A DNA stretch of 64,000 nucleotides from Schistosoma haematobium (Eukaryota > Platyhelminthes > Trematoda > Strigeidida > Schistosomatidae). The notes below the pieces were generated by a model that worked only from the letters and a program-made list of their open reading frames with translations, was not told where the DNA came from and ran no database searches. The DNA is taken from the NCBI RefSeq assembly GCF_000699445.3, contig NC_067202.1:17579644-17643643 (forward strand), written 5' to 3'. This document shows, piece by piece, positions 11,711-24,200 of this stretch. Made by a program: the position numbers and the translations under genes. Numbering within the stretch: the first letter of the stretch is position 1; each line of letters starts with the position of its first letter.

Positions 11711-13075
11711 CTATCCACTGATGGATGTTTGCTCCTTGGTGTACAATTTTTGAGGGTTGCCTCGAGAAGCGCGGTGGTGGCGGTGGCCTGTCAACATACT
11801 CGTGTTGAGGCGACTTGGCATACTTAATATTTTATGTGCCACTGATAAATCACGTTTTATTCCCCTGTAGCTCAACAAGAATAATCCTAGGTGTTGAAAT
11901 CCTTCTTCGTAAGATGTATGTTTTATCCTTGTTTGCTTGTCCCTGTACATGGTCTAAGATATTTATATCTATTTTGGAAAGAGGACGTTCAACAATACTG
12001 TGGGAACTGTAGAGCCGTGCGTACGTTTTAAACAATTTCAAGAACAGCTCCGAGGTGGTTACGCCAATCTGTCCTCGCACAAAGTGGGGAGTCTTGTCTG
12101 TATACTCAATGTGGTTTGAGCTGGTGTCTACGCTCTACGTGGTCACTAGACATACTACTCAAACTGACGAGACAGTCGAGAGTAGATTTCGGTGAACGAT
12201 ATAAGTTCTTTGTGTTTGATGAGGCAGAATTTTCATGACATGACATCTTGAAAGGTTACGTTTGGACTCAGTGTCCTCTGGCCATTTTTCCCACTGTTGT
12301 AAGGTACTTTCGAAGCTCAAGTGAATCCTTTCCGCTCTGTTATGAACTTCCGAATCTTTGCATCGACTGCATAAATTAGTGACGATGAGCTTATTGTATC
12401 TAACAGGTCATTTGGTAAACGTCAGGAAGAGGAGTGGACCTAAGATCCTTGTTTGTTGAAACCATCCAACTCGTGTGCACTATATTAATTTTGGTACGGA
12501 ACATCTAGTTCTTTAGGTGGTTTTGGAGCCAAGATAGAAATAGGCTGGTAGAACTAATCGCTAAAACATTTTCTGAGCAGTAAATGCGTAACTGCGTCAA
12601 AAACGTTTGAGACGTTGAGAAATAATTCATGAACCAGCAGGTTGTCCAGCTCTCCCATGTTATGGAGAGACTAGACGGGCACGACCTGTCTTTACTGAAC
12701 CCATGTTGGACATTACGGATGACATTATTTTTATCCATGTACTCTACCATTAATTCATTGGTCAGTCTTTCCATTAAATTCGACAGTACCAGGAGTAATA
12801 CTGCTGATAAAAATCATACTGGGTCTTCTCTATCTTCTTTATGAAGATCGGAGAGAACGTAGCCTATTTCAATCCTTCGAATAGTTAATGTGACTTTAAT
12901 AAGTGCCCGAAAATGTCACATATCAGTGCGCTGGTGGATTCCAGGCAGTGTTTCAGGAATGTGGGGCAGATGTCGTCAAATTCTGGTGACTTTTCTGGGT
13001 GTTGGGATTTTAGTTTTACCAATACTAATCCGCAAGATAGTTGAAAATTTCCCAAAACCTCAACTGGCATTTATT
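11711..13075 (-). mobile_element. CR1-type non-LTR relic, reverse transcriptase and C-terminus
   Basis: Read on the minus strand, 13070-12885 keeps the pre-RT block ('SPEFDDICPTFLK', usual form SPGPDDI.P..LK). 12774-12505 keeps 'ERLTNELMVEYMDKNN..QHGF.K.RSC', which is RT domain 1-2 of CR1 elements. 12080-11711 keeps the C-terminal block (ILDHVQGQANK..., then LGLFLLSYRGIKRDL..AHKIL). The FADD catalytic block is not found intact. Stops and frameshifts make it a dead copy, antisense to WDR55. The family order (pre-RT, RT, C-terminal block) is clear even though no intact ORF remains. Confidence 0.7.
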
Positions 13076-13105
13076 TATTTATTTGAACACATATGCGCCA
13101 CACAA
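13063..13105 (-). repeat. Family A repeat, tail fragment
   Basis: The stretch TTTATTTATTTATTTGAACACATATGCGCCACACA is the reverse complement of the AAATAAA-tailed 3' end of the family A retroposon. It sits at the junction between the CR1 relic and the RTE relic. Confidence 0.55.
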
Positions 13106-13260
13106 TACCATGGGAATTTGAAGAGAAGAGGAAAAAAAGTAAGGAGCGTAAGAAAACAATAACGTACAGATTAGTGTAAGGCAGTGTAATAATAATAATG
13201 GAGGAAACGAAAAGGTACAACCAGAAGAAATCTTACAGTTAAGGAGGGAGCAACCACTTT

Positions 13261-13960
13261 TTATGAAGAAAGTAAAAGATTACAGCAGGATCGCCACTGG
13301 CTTCTATTCTGAGCCATATCTGATAACGTCTCTAGCCACTGTGTCGCACCATCTCTCGAACCCCAACCAGGGAGTCGAGAAGAACCGACATAAGCTAGCC
13401 TTTCGAAGATTTCTTTCATACCACGACACCATGTCATATACTGTCCACCTCTCCGCTTTTTCCAACCAGTCTCAGCGTCGGCAAATAATGTACGCCGTGG
13501 AATTCTCCGGGACGACATTCGTAGAACGTGTCCAAGTCACCGAAGTCGGTGTTTCAAGATGGTGACACCAATTGAATTATCGTCTCTGCGCCCAAACACA
13601 CGATGCCGAACCTCTGCATTACTAACATGGTGTTGCCACTGGATGTCAGCAATCCTTCGGAGACAACGATGATCAAACACAGGGAGTCGTCTAACGTCCT
13701 CAACTCGGAGAGGCCAGGTTTCACAAGCATAGAGCAAAACTGCTCTCACCGACGCATTGTAGATCCGGCCTTTTGCGGCCAGACTAACATCACGAAGGCG
13801 CCAAAGTCCTGCCAGTCTTGTACAAGTACTTTGCACTTCGAAGGCGCAAAGCACATACCATACCTACGGCATTAGAACTGAGAAGTGTTCCGCGCTTGCG
13901 TAGTCTTGATTTAACTGGTCGATGAAGTTTGCTTTACAGTTCTCTGCCATCTTTTGGCTG
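13261..13960 (-). mobile_element. RTE-like element, subfamily 2, C-terminal fragment
   Basis: The minus strand encodes the typical C-terminal part of RTE-clade polyproteins: 'YACETWPLRVEDVRRL', 'DHRCLRRIADIQWQHHVSNA', 'ILKHRLR', a frame break near 13525, then 'RGGQYMTWCRGMKEIFERL' and 'WLETLSDMAQNRSQW'. The same subfamily recurs at 39590-39930 and 42515-42840 on the plus strand. One frameshift separates the two long open pieces. Confidence 0.75.
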
Positions 13961-14214
13961 GTAGAGTCCTCACCATCAGGCCCTTTAGGAGCACAGATGC
14001 CCTGAACTGTAGGTTTTCCTTCAGTCATGAACCTACAGAAATATATAGGATTAGTTCGTATTTTGGTTGCTATGTCGGCCTGAAAACGCTTCTTATATTG
14101 CCAGACTTACATGTTGCATCTATTTTTCAATGTCAGTTGAGTGCTACAATCAGAATCAACTAGGGAGACTTTCCACTTGTCCCTTCTCTTTAAATTCTCA
14201 TTGTTTTCTGTGGT

Positions 14215-14280
14215 ACATATATATTTGGCGCACTCTTGTACCAATATTTACGTGTCCAAATAAAATAAATAAATAAAGAC
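14215..14280 (+). repeat. Family A repeat, 3' tail fragment
   Basis: The block TTTGGCGCAC..TTGTACCAATATTTACGTGTCC followed by AAATAAAATAAATAAATAAA is the 3' end of the family A retroposon. Confidence 0.6.
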
Positions 14281-16300
14281 TCTTTATTTTGCTTCCTACA
14301 AGTGCTTTGTGCTACTTGTAGCCCGGGATATTTTACTGGGTTGTAATTTTGCCTAAGGTATGTTGTGTAGGATCGCATTATGAACTAAATCCTTTACTAT
14401 CTCTCAGTGGTCACTCGTTGTTAGCCTCTACCAGTCTCGTGGCCATGGGGTGTATTGAAGACACTCCCTCATCATCGTGTAGTCTGCTCTTGTGTAGCTA
14501 AGGTAGAAGGCTTACTCATCCCTCCAAAGCACGTCGTTTTTGACCATTTTAAACATGACCGTATCACGGTCGCTATTTCCTAGCGGTGCGTGGACAAGTA
14601 TATCCTTAACTATAAAATCACTATTTTTGGGTAATTAATCCATATTTTAGGGTTTTCGGTCTATATCCAATTTACTTATGGGAAATCATGGTGAATTTCA
14701 GCTAAGGAAGCAGTCTGAGAACCGATTGTGAGTGTATTAGTTGCTGTACTTTCCCATAATCAAGAAAAACTCCGATCAACAGGATTCAGGCACCAAGTAA
14801 TACACTGTCCACCAATTCGTCTAAGCAAAAAACAAAGTTGACTTGAGATAAACCTTCGGGAACATAAGACGTATTTTGAAGTGCCTGGGACTCCTTCGAA
14901 AACAAGAAAAATTGATTGAAATTTTCGTAAATTTATCACAGTAATTACTTGATTTCATAAGACCTTGAAATTGTTTGGTGTTCATTTAAAATTGGCGATG
15001 CGGCGTGTTATCGACATTTAACGTTGCCCATAGCCACAGATTAAATTCTTACTTATTTCATGTCCAGGAGCTTTTACAGGTCTATTGGCACGAACGCGTT
15101 GCATTAGATGTGAAGTGAGGTGTTATTGGTGTCACCATGGTGCACCTAATAAAGTGTCCATTATTAACTCTTACTAACACGAAAAATGCAGCATTCAACT
15201 GTCTTTTTGTATGTTTAGTATAGTTCTTAGTTGTCATGTGTGTTTCCACGCTTATTCAAATTGCTCTTAGCTGTTTCTCGATGAGGTCTGCGGTCTTGCC
15301 AGATAATTGTCACTCTAAACTTATCAATAAATTGTAAACGAAATTCTGTGTGAAAAGTAAATTGATTAAGAAAATGCTTGTCTAGATAAACTGGTGGACT
15401 ACCTAGTAATAATAATCGAAACCTGGTGGACAATCAATGCACTTAGTAAGGTTTTTGAATAAACATATCTTAATTCGTGATATTAATTCACAATTATGCT
15501 TACGTACTCGACTAGATTTGCAATTTACATCACCCTTAAACTGTATTAGTTTGTAACCTACTGATAAATACTTGGAAGTCTCAGTGTTACTGAATATGGA
15601 CAATCCTGGAATACTTGCTAAACAAGTCTACTGTTTCTTGTCTACTCATATGGTCGAAACGGACTAACCGTTACGAGAAAAAGGAATTTCATTAAAAATC
15701 AATCTTCCCGTTTCATAATTCCATAAAACTAGTTCATACTTTCGGCTGTCAGTTTTTTCTATGTTATATTCTGACAAACGTGTTTAACTAACTGCTGTAT
15801 TATCTTTTTGTTGCTACACAAATAAGGCTCTGTCCTGGTAAATAATTCGATTGGTGTGCAACTCCTTGCAAAACACAACCAGGCCTTAGTGGTTCAACTT
15901 TCAGGTTTGGATTTTGCAGAAATTATCTCCTCAGATGATTAGTACTTAGTGTAAAAACCAAACACATCAATTTCAAAATCTTTAAGTATGCAAGACGCTT
16001 ACAAAACAGTATATATTAACCTTCCAAAAGTTGAAGGAAGTATGAAGCAGAACGACCCTTTGCAAGCTGGATCAAAAGGCATATTAAAGATTTTAGCTAC
16101 TACTTCTCTGAATCTTCCTTAGTATGTCTAATTCATAGTTAAGACAAGGACTTCAATTTTTCCCCGTGCAAATAAGAATAGAACAGATTTCGAAAAGTGT
16201 ATCTTTATCGAAACTCTAATATCCTGGAAAAGCTACTCTGTAGTTAGTTGGACTTTCGAACTAATTCTTTCTCCCTGTATCATATATGACCTTCAAATAA
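14281..16300. other. Unassigned spacer
   Basis: No exon or known repeat recognised on either strand. Open frames on the minus strand at 15227-15603 have no recognisable domain. Confidence 0.35.
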
Positions 16301-16793
16301 CCTGGTACGGCCGAGGGAGGATAGAGTCGGCTCTCCCTCTCCAAATGCTTTCACATGGCCACACGTATATAGCCACTCCACTGGAAGTTCTACTCACTGC
16401 CCTCTTGAAGTGATGGTGTTGTCTACGAAATTGAGAGGACGGGAAGCAAATATCCGGCGCTTTAACAGGGTTGGTGGATACGGAGAGTCTACCTAGGGAT
16501 TGTTGGAAAACTCTGATATGAGCTCCAGGACTCTAGAAGAATAAATGGTGCATGAACTTATTGTTGGTGACCAAATACCATGGGACCTCATCACCTAACG
16601 TTGCTCACTTCCTTGCGGATTAGACTTCTTAGTAAAAGGACTGAGGAGTGGCTTCAAGAAAATCAACTGCATCGGTTTTGGGCACCCGGGGAGTATCAAA
16701 GCCCACACACAAATCAAGTTGCTTGTGTGTCGTATATGTATTCGGTGCTCCTTTGTAGCAATATTTGTGTTCAAATAAATAAAAATAATATTT
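16301..16793 (+). mobile_element. Family A non-autonomous retroposon, nearly full length
   Basis: It starts CCTGGTACGGCCGAGGG and carries the landmarks TCACATGGCCAC, GAGAGGACGGGAAGC, TTAACAGGGTTGGTGGA, CACCCGGG and CACACACAAATCAA. It ends in AAATAAATAAAAATAA. About a dozen copies occur in this window in both orientations, always with the same tail. No protein is needed to explain it. The A-rich simple tail suggests mobilisation by a LINE partner. An RTE 3' UTR fragment abuts its tail. Confidence 0.75.
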
Positions 16794-16922
16794 ATATATA
16801 TTACTACCATTGAAGTAACTGCTTCTATGGATTTAGTGTTCATCTTGTGCTAATGAGGTAATGGAAACTTCAACCACTGTATATATGTGCCTGGTCCTTC
16901 GTTGTAGCTGACTGACTGGCTA
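16794..16922 (+). mobile_element. RTE-like subfamily 1, 3' UTR fragment
   Basis: ATTACTACCATTGAAGTAAC..GTTCATCTTGTGCTAATG..CGTTGTAGCTGACTGACTGG matches the 3' UTR of the RTE copy ending at 50962 and, reversed, the copy at 19673. It appears 5'-truncated and joined to a family A tail. Confidence 0.7.
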
Positions 16923-18266
16923 GTTGAACATAATAAATCTCAGATACTTGAGACTGATATCCTCGATAAAAAAGCATTCCCTTAACTTTTCGGCACCTAG
17001 ATTTTCCACAAACAAGTTTGTATTAACAGTTTCGATGGTATTTTCACTAATTACCTATTTTTTTTTAACTCAACCAAACAATCCTGCTTGTCAAATAACT
17101 TTCTTACGATTAATGTACTTAGTTTTCCACTCTTAAAAATCCAAAAACAAAAAATGGATGAGTTTTTTTACCTGAAATAAACACTAGACAGTATCACAAT
17201 TAATGCTTAGAAGCCTGCGTAGCCATGTCTCAAAATCCATGTCAGTGACACATATTCACACTCAACTTTCATTTAAATTTCAAAATTTGCCTGTATTCCA
17301 CTATATTATTCTTTCTTCCCGTTCACACTTTCTCCTAGTCTTGTTTTTCTCTGATTAAGGCTTTTGTTTTCATTGTTCAGATATTCATCCTTTTGATTTC
17401 TCGTTTCGATGATATGGAATGTGACAACTTGGACCAACACTTCAGTTTCGTCGTTGTTTATAGATAACTAATTAAAACAAAATCTAAACAATACGAGAAT
17501 TTAGTAATGTTTCTTGGAATTGCAGCGTCATTCGAACGTAAGGAAATACCTAATTAACTGATTTTTTCACACAATACTGAAAACATAATTCTATGCGTTT
17601 AGTACAGTAAAATTATACTTAGCTCAGTCAAAAGACCAGTAAGCAGTATAAAGAAAACCCAGTAAATTAACTTAGTAGCTTTTGAAAAGATAAAGCTTAG
17701 TGTGATCGTTGAGTTAGGTAAAATTGCATAAGCCGTAAGTAATAAAGAGTTCGACTGATTGCAGTGTATCGAGAGTGCTAATAGTTTGTTTATCCACAAA
17801 GAGTCCAATTGAACGATAATGATTTCCTCAGTTAAACCACGAGGTGCTATCAAAGGCCGTCTATTCAGTTTTATATTAGCCACTATTTGTGTTTGCGTGT
17901 ATCTTCTTAAAATGACAGACTCAAAATCTATTACCTATTTAATAAGTATGTGTAGTGTAACGTGGTTGCTTCGCTTATTACTATCATTATCGTGCATTCG
18001 ATCCTGTTATTCTGTCTTTTAGATTGTTGGATCTTCGTTGGTTGGATCTACGTCCAGATAGTGCATGTTATGAAATAACTATATTCCTGAGCAGAGCAAA
18101 TACAAGCTACGTCTATGAAATAATAAACATCGCTTACTTACATGCTGTTGATTTAATTCATTAAAGCTCCTTAACTTACCACTGACTACAACGGCAGTCA
18201 ATTTTTTTATATCTCGACTATAAGCTGTAAGAATATTATTCTTCCTGGTGTCAGTCATCTTGATTA
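16923..18266. other. Spacer upstream of WDR55
   Basis: AT-rich, with no recognised repeat. The WDR55 promoter must lie near its right end. No TATA box or other element can be called with confidence. Confidence 0.35.
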
Positions 18267-18272
18267 TAATTT

Positions 18273-21200
18273 ATGATGGATCCTTCTAATCAACTAGATC
18301 TCAAGATCGGTCTGGATGGCATCAGTTGTACTGACTTCGCGACTGTTGGTGATAAGATTCTACTTGCAGTCGGGACATGTAATGGAAGAATTCGTATGTA
18401 AGTTAATTCTTATTGTAATACTTGACAGTATTTTAGATTTGATTACGTGGATCGAACAAAGGCGTTACTTCAGAAACGTTGGCATAAAACTATTCGATGC
18501 TTGTCTTTTTTCCCTAAAACTCAAAATTTATTAATTTCGGCTTCCAGTCAAAGTGGCTTAAAAGTACACGATGTGATTTCTGAAAAACAAACTTGGGCAT
18601 GTTTTCAAGCTCATGAAAAATCACAAATATCTAGTGTTTTAGTTCTAGAACACGGACAGTGGGTTACAGGTGATGAAAATGGAATTATCAAAGTAATTCG
18701 TTGTCTTTTGTATACTTTACTTACATAACTTGATAGATTGGATTTTATTTGATTGCTGTGATTAAGTTTTATCAAACATAATATATACAACCGGTTAGAA
18801 TTTGGCAAAAGAATAATTATTATAATGCTACTCAATAATCACTTACAGGTTCATGTGCAGGGTGAAACAGCGTCGTATTGTTCGTCTGGTTACCTAAGGT
18901 CGAGGGTACAACGCGTCGGCGAGCGTGTTTCTACTTTACACTTATTAAAACTGGCCCATCTGAACTGAAAATGTTTGGGGACTAACGTGGCAACAACATG
19001 TTAATAGTATTGAGGTGTGGGAATTAAGATGCGGTCCAAAGTCAAATATATGAATAATAAATGAGTTACACTATGTTATAGAGTCACCCTTATTTCAGAT
19101 CGAATCCTACCAATCACGTTTTAGTGTATTCACTAACGCAGTTGACTTAATATTGCACTCTACGTTGGTATTAGGTGATTGAAAACAATATCAAAAAGCC
19201 TTAATATGTATTTCTTACTGATTGACACTCACCAGCTAGGTGCGTATTCAGTTTTGTAGGAAATCAACCTCCGTGGGATTCAAACCAGTGTCACTCAGTA
19301 TATATATTCCAAATACATTTTGCTAAGTATAAATCAACGCAATATACATGTTCAGTGACTCTTGTTAATTCCATCCAACTATCTAACACCTGTAGCTAAA
19401 GTAGTCGAGAAATTCGGTTGCTTAACCAGTTCGGATTGTGTATATAACCTTCAAACAACAAATTTTACTCAAAACTTAGTATACTAAGCTATGTGTCTTA
19501 ACCTGGTCGCTTCAGTTATCAGACATTTATTTATTTGAACTCATAAATATTGGTACAAAGGGGCACCGAATACATATACGACATTCAAGTCACTTGATTT
19601 GTGTGACCACTGGGATACTGCTCGGGCACCAAAACAGAATCAGGTGGTTTTCTCAGGGGGTTACACCCCAAGTCAGTCAGTCAGCTACAACGTAGGGCCA
19701 GGCACATATATGGATCGGTCCAAGTTGCCGTACCTCATTAACACAACAAGATGGACACCGGATTCATAAAAGTAGTTAATTCAATGGTGGTAATATATAA
19801 AAGAAAGATTGCATATAAGGATATAGTACAGGAAGAAAGAATTAGTTCATAGAAAGAAAGATGTGAAGCGATTTTAATCTCTTAGTTTAAGGGAAGACAG
19901 AGAGTGTATACACCGACGCCATTGTGATCGATTCTGAGCCATGTCACCAAGAGTCTCCAACCATTGGTTACGATAGTCACGCGGGCCCCAATCAAGTAGT
20001 CTGCATCTACCAACATGGCTCAGATTAGAATTTCGTGACTTCAAGCACTGATGCCACGTTTTGGTTTGGCCGCCCCTAACTTTCTTCCAACCATCCCGAA
20101 CACCGGTTAGCATTGCGCATCGTGGTAAACGGTGTTCGGGCATACGTAACACGTGGCCCAACCATCTCAGTCGATGAAGATTCACAACCTCATCGACTGA
20201 TTTACCATCATTCCCTAATACCCTGTGTCTAACCTCACTATTACTTACCCGGTGATCCCAGCAGATGCGAGCAATATTTGTAAGGCATCTGTGGTCAACT
20301 ACTAGTAGCTTACGAGTGTCTTCTACTCTTAATGACCATGTTTCGCTGCCGTAAATTAAAACAGAACGGATTGCCGCGCAGTATACTCGTCCTTTTATTG
20401 ATAGACGGATATCTCGTCTTTGCCATAGGTGACGTAAGTTGGCAAAAGCCAAGCGAGCTTTTCGAATCCGTGCTGAGATTTCATCAGACACCAACCCAAG
20501 CCTTCGGCCTAAAGGTTTGATCCACAAGGCAGTGGAGCAGGGTCAGAAGATGCAGTTCCATGGTAGCTGGTTACCAACAATTGGTTCATACACCATATGT
20601 CCCCTCAGGATCCTGGATCCCATGTGCACCATTGGTTTGAAATCAAGGTTTTCCAACCCCACTAGATGGACTCTCTATGTCCACCAACCCGGTTAAAACG
20701 CCAAGTATTCACTTTCCGTCCTCTCAATTTCGTAAGCAGCACCCGTGGTGCGAGAAGGCAGTGAGTAGGACTTCTCTGGTAATGACTGTACACGTGTGGA
20801 CATGTGAGAGCATTTTGAGAGGGAGTGCTAACTCTCCCCACTCTCGGCCGTACCAAGGCATCTATCTGTTTTCAAATGAAATAGGTTGTAGCACTGATAA
20901 TGTATGGTTTTACGATATTATGTATTTATATGTATATGTGTGCATGTATTGTTTGTCTATTATTAGATGTGGGATGCAAGGAAGTCAGGTCCAGTTTCAG
21001 TCATGACTCCAGATCTTGAAAATAAATTTGATGATTTTTTCAATTCTATCAATGAAATGGCTGTATCATCGAATGATTCTCATGGAACTTTGTTAGCCGC
21101 AGTTGATGATGGAACTTTAGCAGTGTATAATATACGACGTCGACGTTTTGAAATGTCTTCAGAAACACTTGGATTTAGTGCACGTACCTTAACTGTTGTT

Positions 21201-24200
21201 AAAGTAAGTAATTATTACAGAACATTTGTAAAATTATTCTTGTATGAAATATGAAGTGGTGATCTCAGTAATTAAGCCGTTCATTTATTTGTTTATTTAA
21301 ATACATAAACACTGGTACAAGGAGGCACCAAATATATATGCACCACACTTCGTTATTCGATTTATGTAAGGGCTAAAATACTGCCTGGGCGCCCAAACCA
21401 AGACAGGTGGTTTTCTTAGGGATCCACACCCTGTGCCTTTGACCTAAAGATCTAATCCACAAGGCAGCGACGCAACTTTAGGAGATGCAGTCCCATGGTA
21501 GCCGGTGATCAACGATAGGTTCATACGCCTTTTGTTCCATCAGGGCCCCCAAATGCCCTTGTACGACCGAGGTTGGGGAGAGTCAGCTCTCCCTCTCCAA
21601 ATGCTCTCACATGGCCACGCGTATACAGCCATTGCCAGGGAAGGCCTAATCACTGCATTCTCGTGGCGCGGGTGTTGTTTCCGAAATCGAGAGGACGGAT
21701 GGCGAATATCCGGTGGGCGCTTTAACTCGGTTGATGGATATGGAGGATCTATCTAGAGAATTTGGAAAACCCTGATTCCAAACCAATAGTGCACATGGTC
21801 ATTAACTCGACCTCTGACCTTTTGACTGATTGACATCATTCATATGTGTTGACAAACTGGCATGTTTTTCGGTTGCCAATCGGTCTAAATCCCGTACTCC
21901 TAGAAATTCTCTGATATTCTTTGAATTTCATAAATCTGGAATTTTGACATGTTTCCCGTTTTCCAATAGTTGTCTACGCGAATTGATAATTACTGACGTC
22001 TCATGTCGCTTCACTGCTAGTACACCTTTCTATTCTCATACTAAGAAACTATGTCAAAGTTTATGAAGTTGTATTATGGTGTTTTCCCCATTTATTAATG
22101 TCTTCTAACAGATTCCTTCGTAATTTTGAGAGATAAAGACAAAGTAGAAATTCAATATTGTCTGTTAAATTTGTTCATTGTTTCCTATTTTCATCCCTCT
22201 ATTACCTCGTCTTTTTTATGCATTTTACAATACACTACTTAGTGCTTATCAGTAACTACTTTTCTATGACTTGCATTCTTCATAGCAGGTGACATTTCTA
22301 TGTGACCCACCTAAAACATTTTGAGTTACAAATTCAACAGTATGATAAACAAATTTTCTGTCGTTTTCATTCCCTTTGTGATTGCGTTCCGTTTTTCAAA
22401 ATTTGTTTTTACCATATTATACGATCGATCCAACGTCATAACTGCTTTCTTTTGTGTAGGAGTTGGTTCACCATTGTAGAATCATAGAGTACCAGGTAGC
22501 TTTTTTGTTCTAGTATGTGACTCCTTAGAAGCGCTCATTACTGACTCCTCTAGAAATCAAATTTCTAGACCTGCAAGCCTCGCGGCTAGCGCCTATCCTT
22601 GTCCACTGAGTAGCTATCCAAATGTTTGCATTATTAACCTTAGTTATTTTTCGATATTATCCAACCATAATCCTTTGCCGTTAACGGTACGTGTCTCACC
22701 CCCACTCACGACACAGTTGAAAATTATTGGTCGTGGATCCTTACTGCAGCTCCGAGAATTTCCTCTTGGTTTCAGTCACCAGCGCCTACACGATCTCATG
22801 GTTGGTTTGGAAGGTTTGTAGAGAGTGCTCATTATTCAGTTTGCATTCTTAATTCACTTTTCATTCAACCTTTGATTACATACCACACATTTGTTCATTG
22901 CCTTTTAGTTTCAAGATTTTACATTTAATTTGATCCGTCAGATTAAGATCTTCGAACCAATTACACGCTGTTATTTACTTAATTTTACAGCACACATTTT
23001 AAGAAATGATAGAATAGTCGTTTTGAAGGGAGTTTTGTGGGTATGTATTTAAGTTTATAGGCTTCATTCTTTACCGATATGTCTCAGTTGGGGTGCCATT
23101 GAAAACGCGAGAGCAATGAATAGCTGTTCTCTCTTATCACGAGACTCTTCGGCAGTACACATCCACATTTCCATCAGGTATCGAACTCGGCATCTTCAGG
23201 TCTAACAATGAGTATTTAACCACTAGAACCACTTAGGCTTTTGGGCCCTGTGGAACAATTTCAACCTCATACCAATTTCCAACATAGCACAACTATCATT
23301 TAGTACCAATTAGTGATGACTGTTTCACTACAGATATTTCTAGACACTGGTCATGACATCTTACTAAAAATTCAGAAACATTTTAAAACAAGTCACCAAT
23401 GAGCTAACCATTGTGGTTTTAGTTGAAGAGTTTTTTGAGATCGGTCTATGTCATATCTTGTGATCACCAATTAGGGAGCAGTGACTTATCGATCGGATCA
23501 ATGACGCGTAAACCCGTACGAGCAGTCTAGAGTCCTTATTGGTTCTGCTTCCTGCCTAGCCCAGCAAGTTAAGTCCAGAACACCAATCTCGGCCTCTGTG
23601 ATATGAATCATCATATTTCAAACATACTGAGTTTATATACCAATCAAACAGACCACATCGCACCAATAAAAGAGGAAACAACATTTGTACAAGAATTAGC
23701 CAGATGTGGCTGTGAATGAGGGGGTAGTAATTAATAGACAGGGCATAATTCAAGAATGGTAAATGGTATAATAATAGCTTCGGTCTGAGCAGCCGGGCAG
23801 TATCGCAGCCCTCACACATATCAAATGAGATCTGTGTGGCGCATATGTATTTGGTGCCTCCTTCTACCAATATCTATGTGTTAAAATAAATAAATCATGG
23901 GTCAAAACAAAGCTCATAATAAGTGGGAAACATAACAACTGTACAATAAAAATATACGTATAGTATTGGTCCATAATGGATCCCAAAAGTTACCATTAGA
24001 TATCCGGGTTTTAAATTTTCCGAGTTTATCCTCCCTCGCGAAATAATGTTGGGCCCTCATATACCCAAGTTACAAGATATAACAGTCTATTTTGTAGGTT
24101 CTATTCGTTACTTCTTGATTTCATTTGGGGTTCCATGCTAGTATGAAGCTCTCCAGTAGTGCGCTTCAATGACTCACAACTGTTATTGATGCATGGAGAT

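Noticed and set aside
17599..17883. Hydrophobic minus-strand ORF as a membrane protein gene
   Set aside because: No start context, splice partner or domain. The composition is explained by A/T bias.
19874..20527. 217-codon minus ORF as a host gene
   Set aside because: It is the RTE C-terminus; its first ~11 residues come from the interrupted family A repeat.
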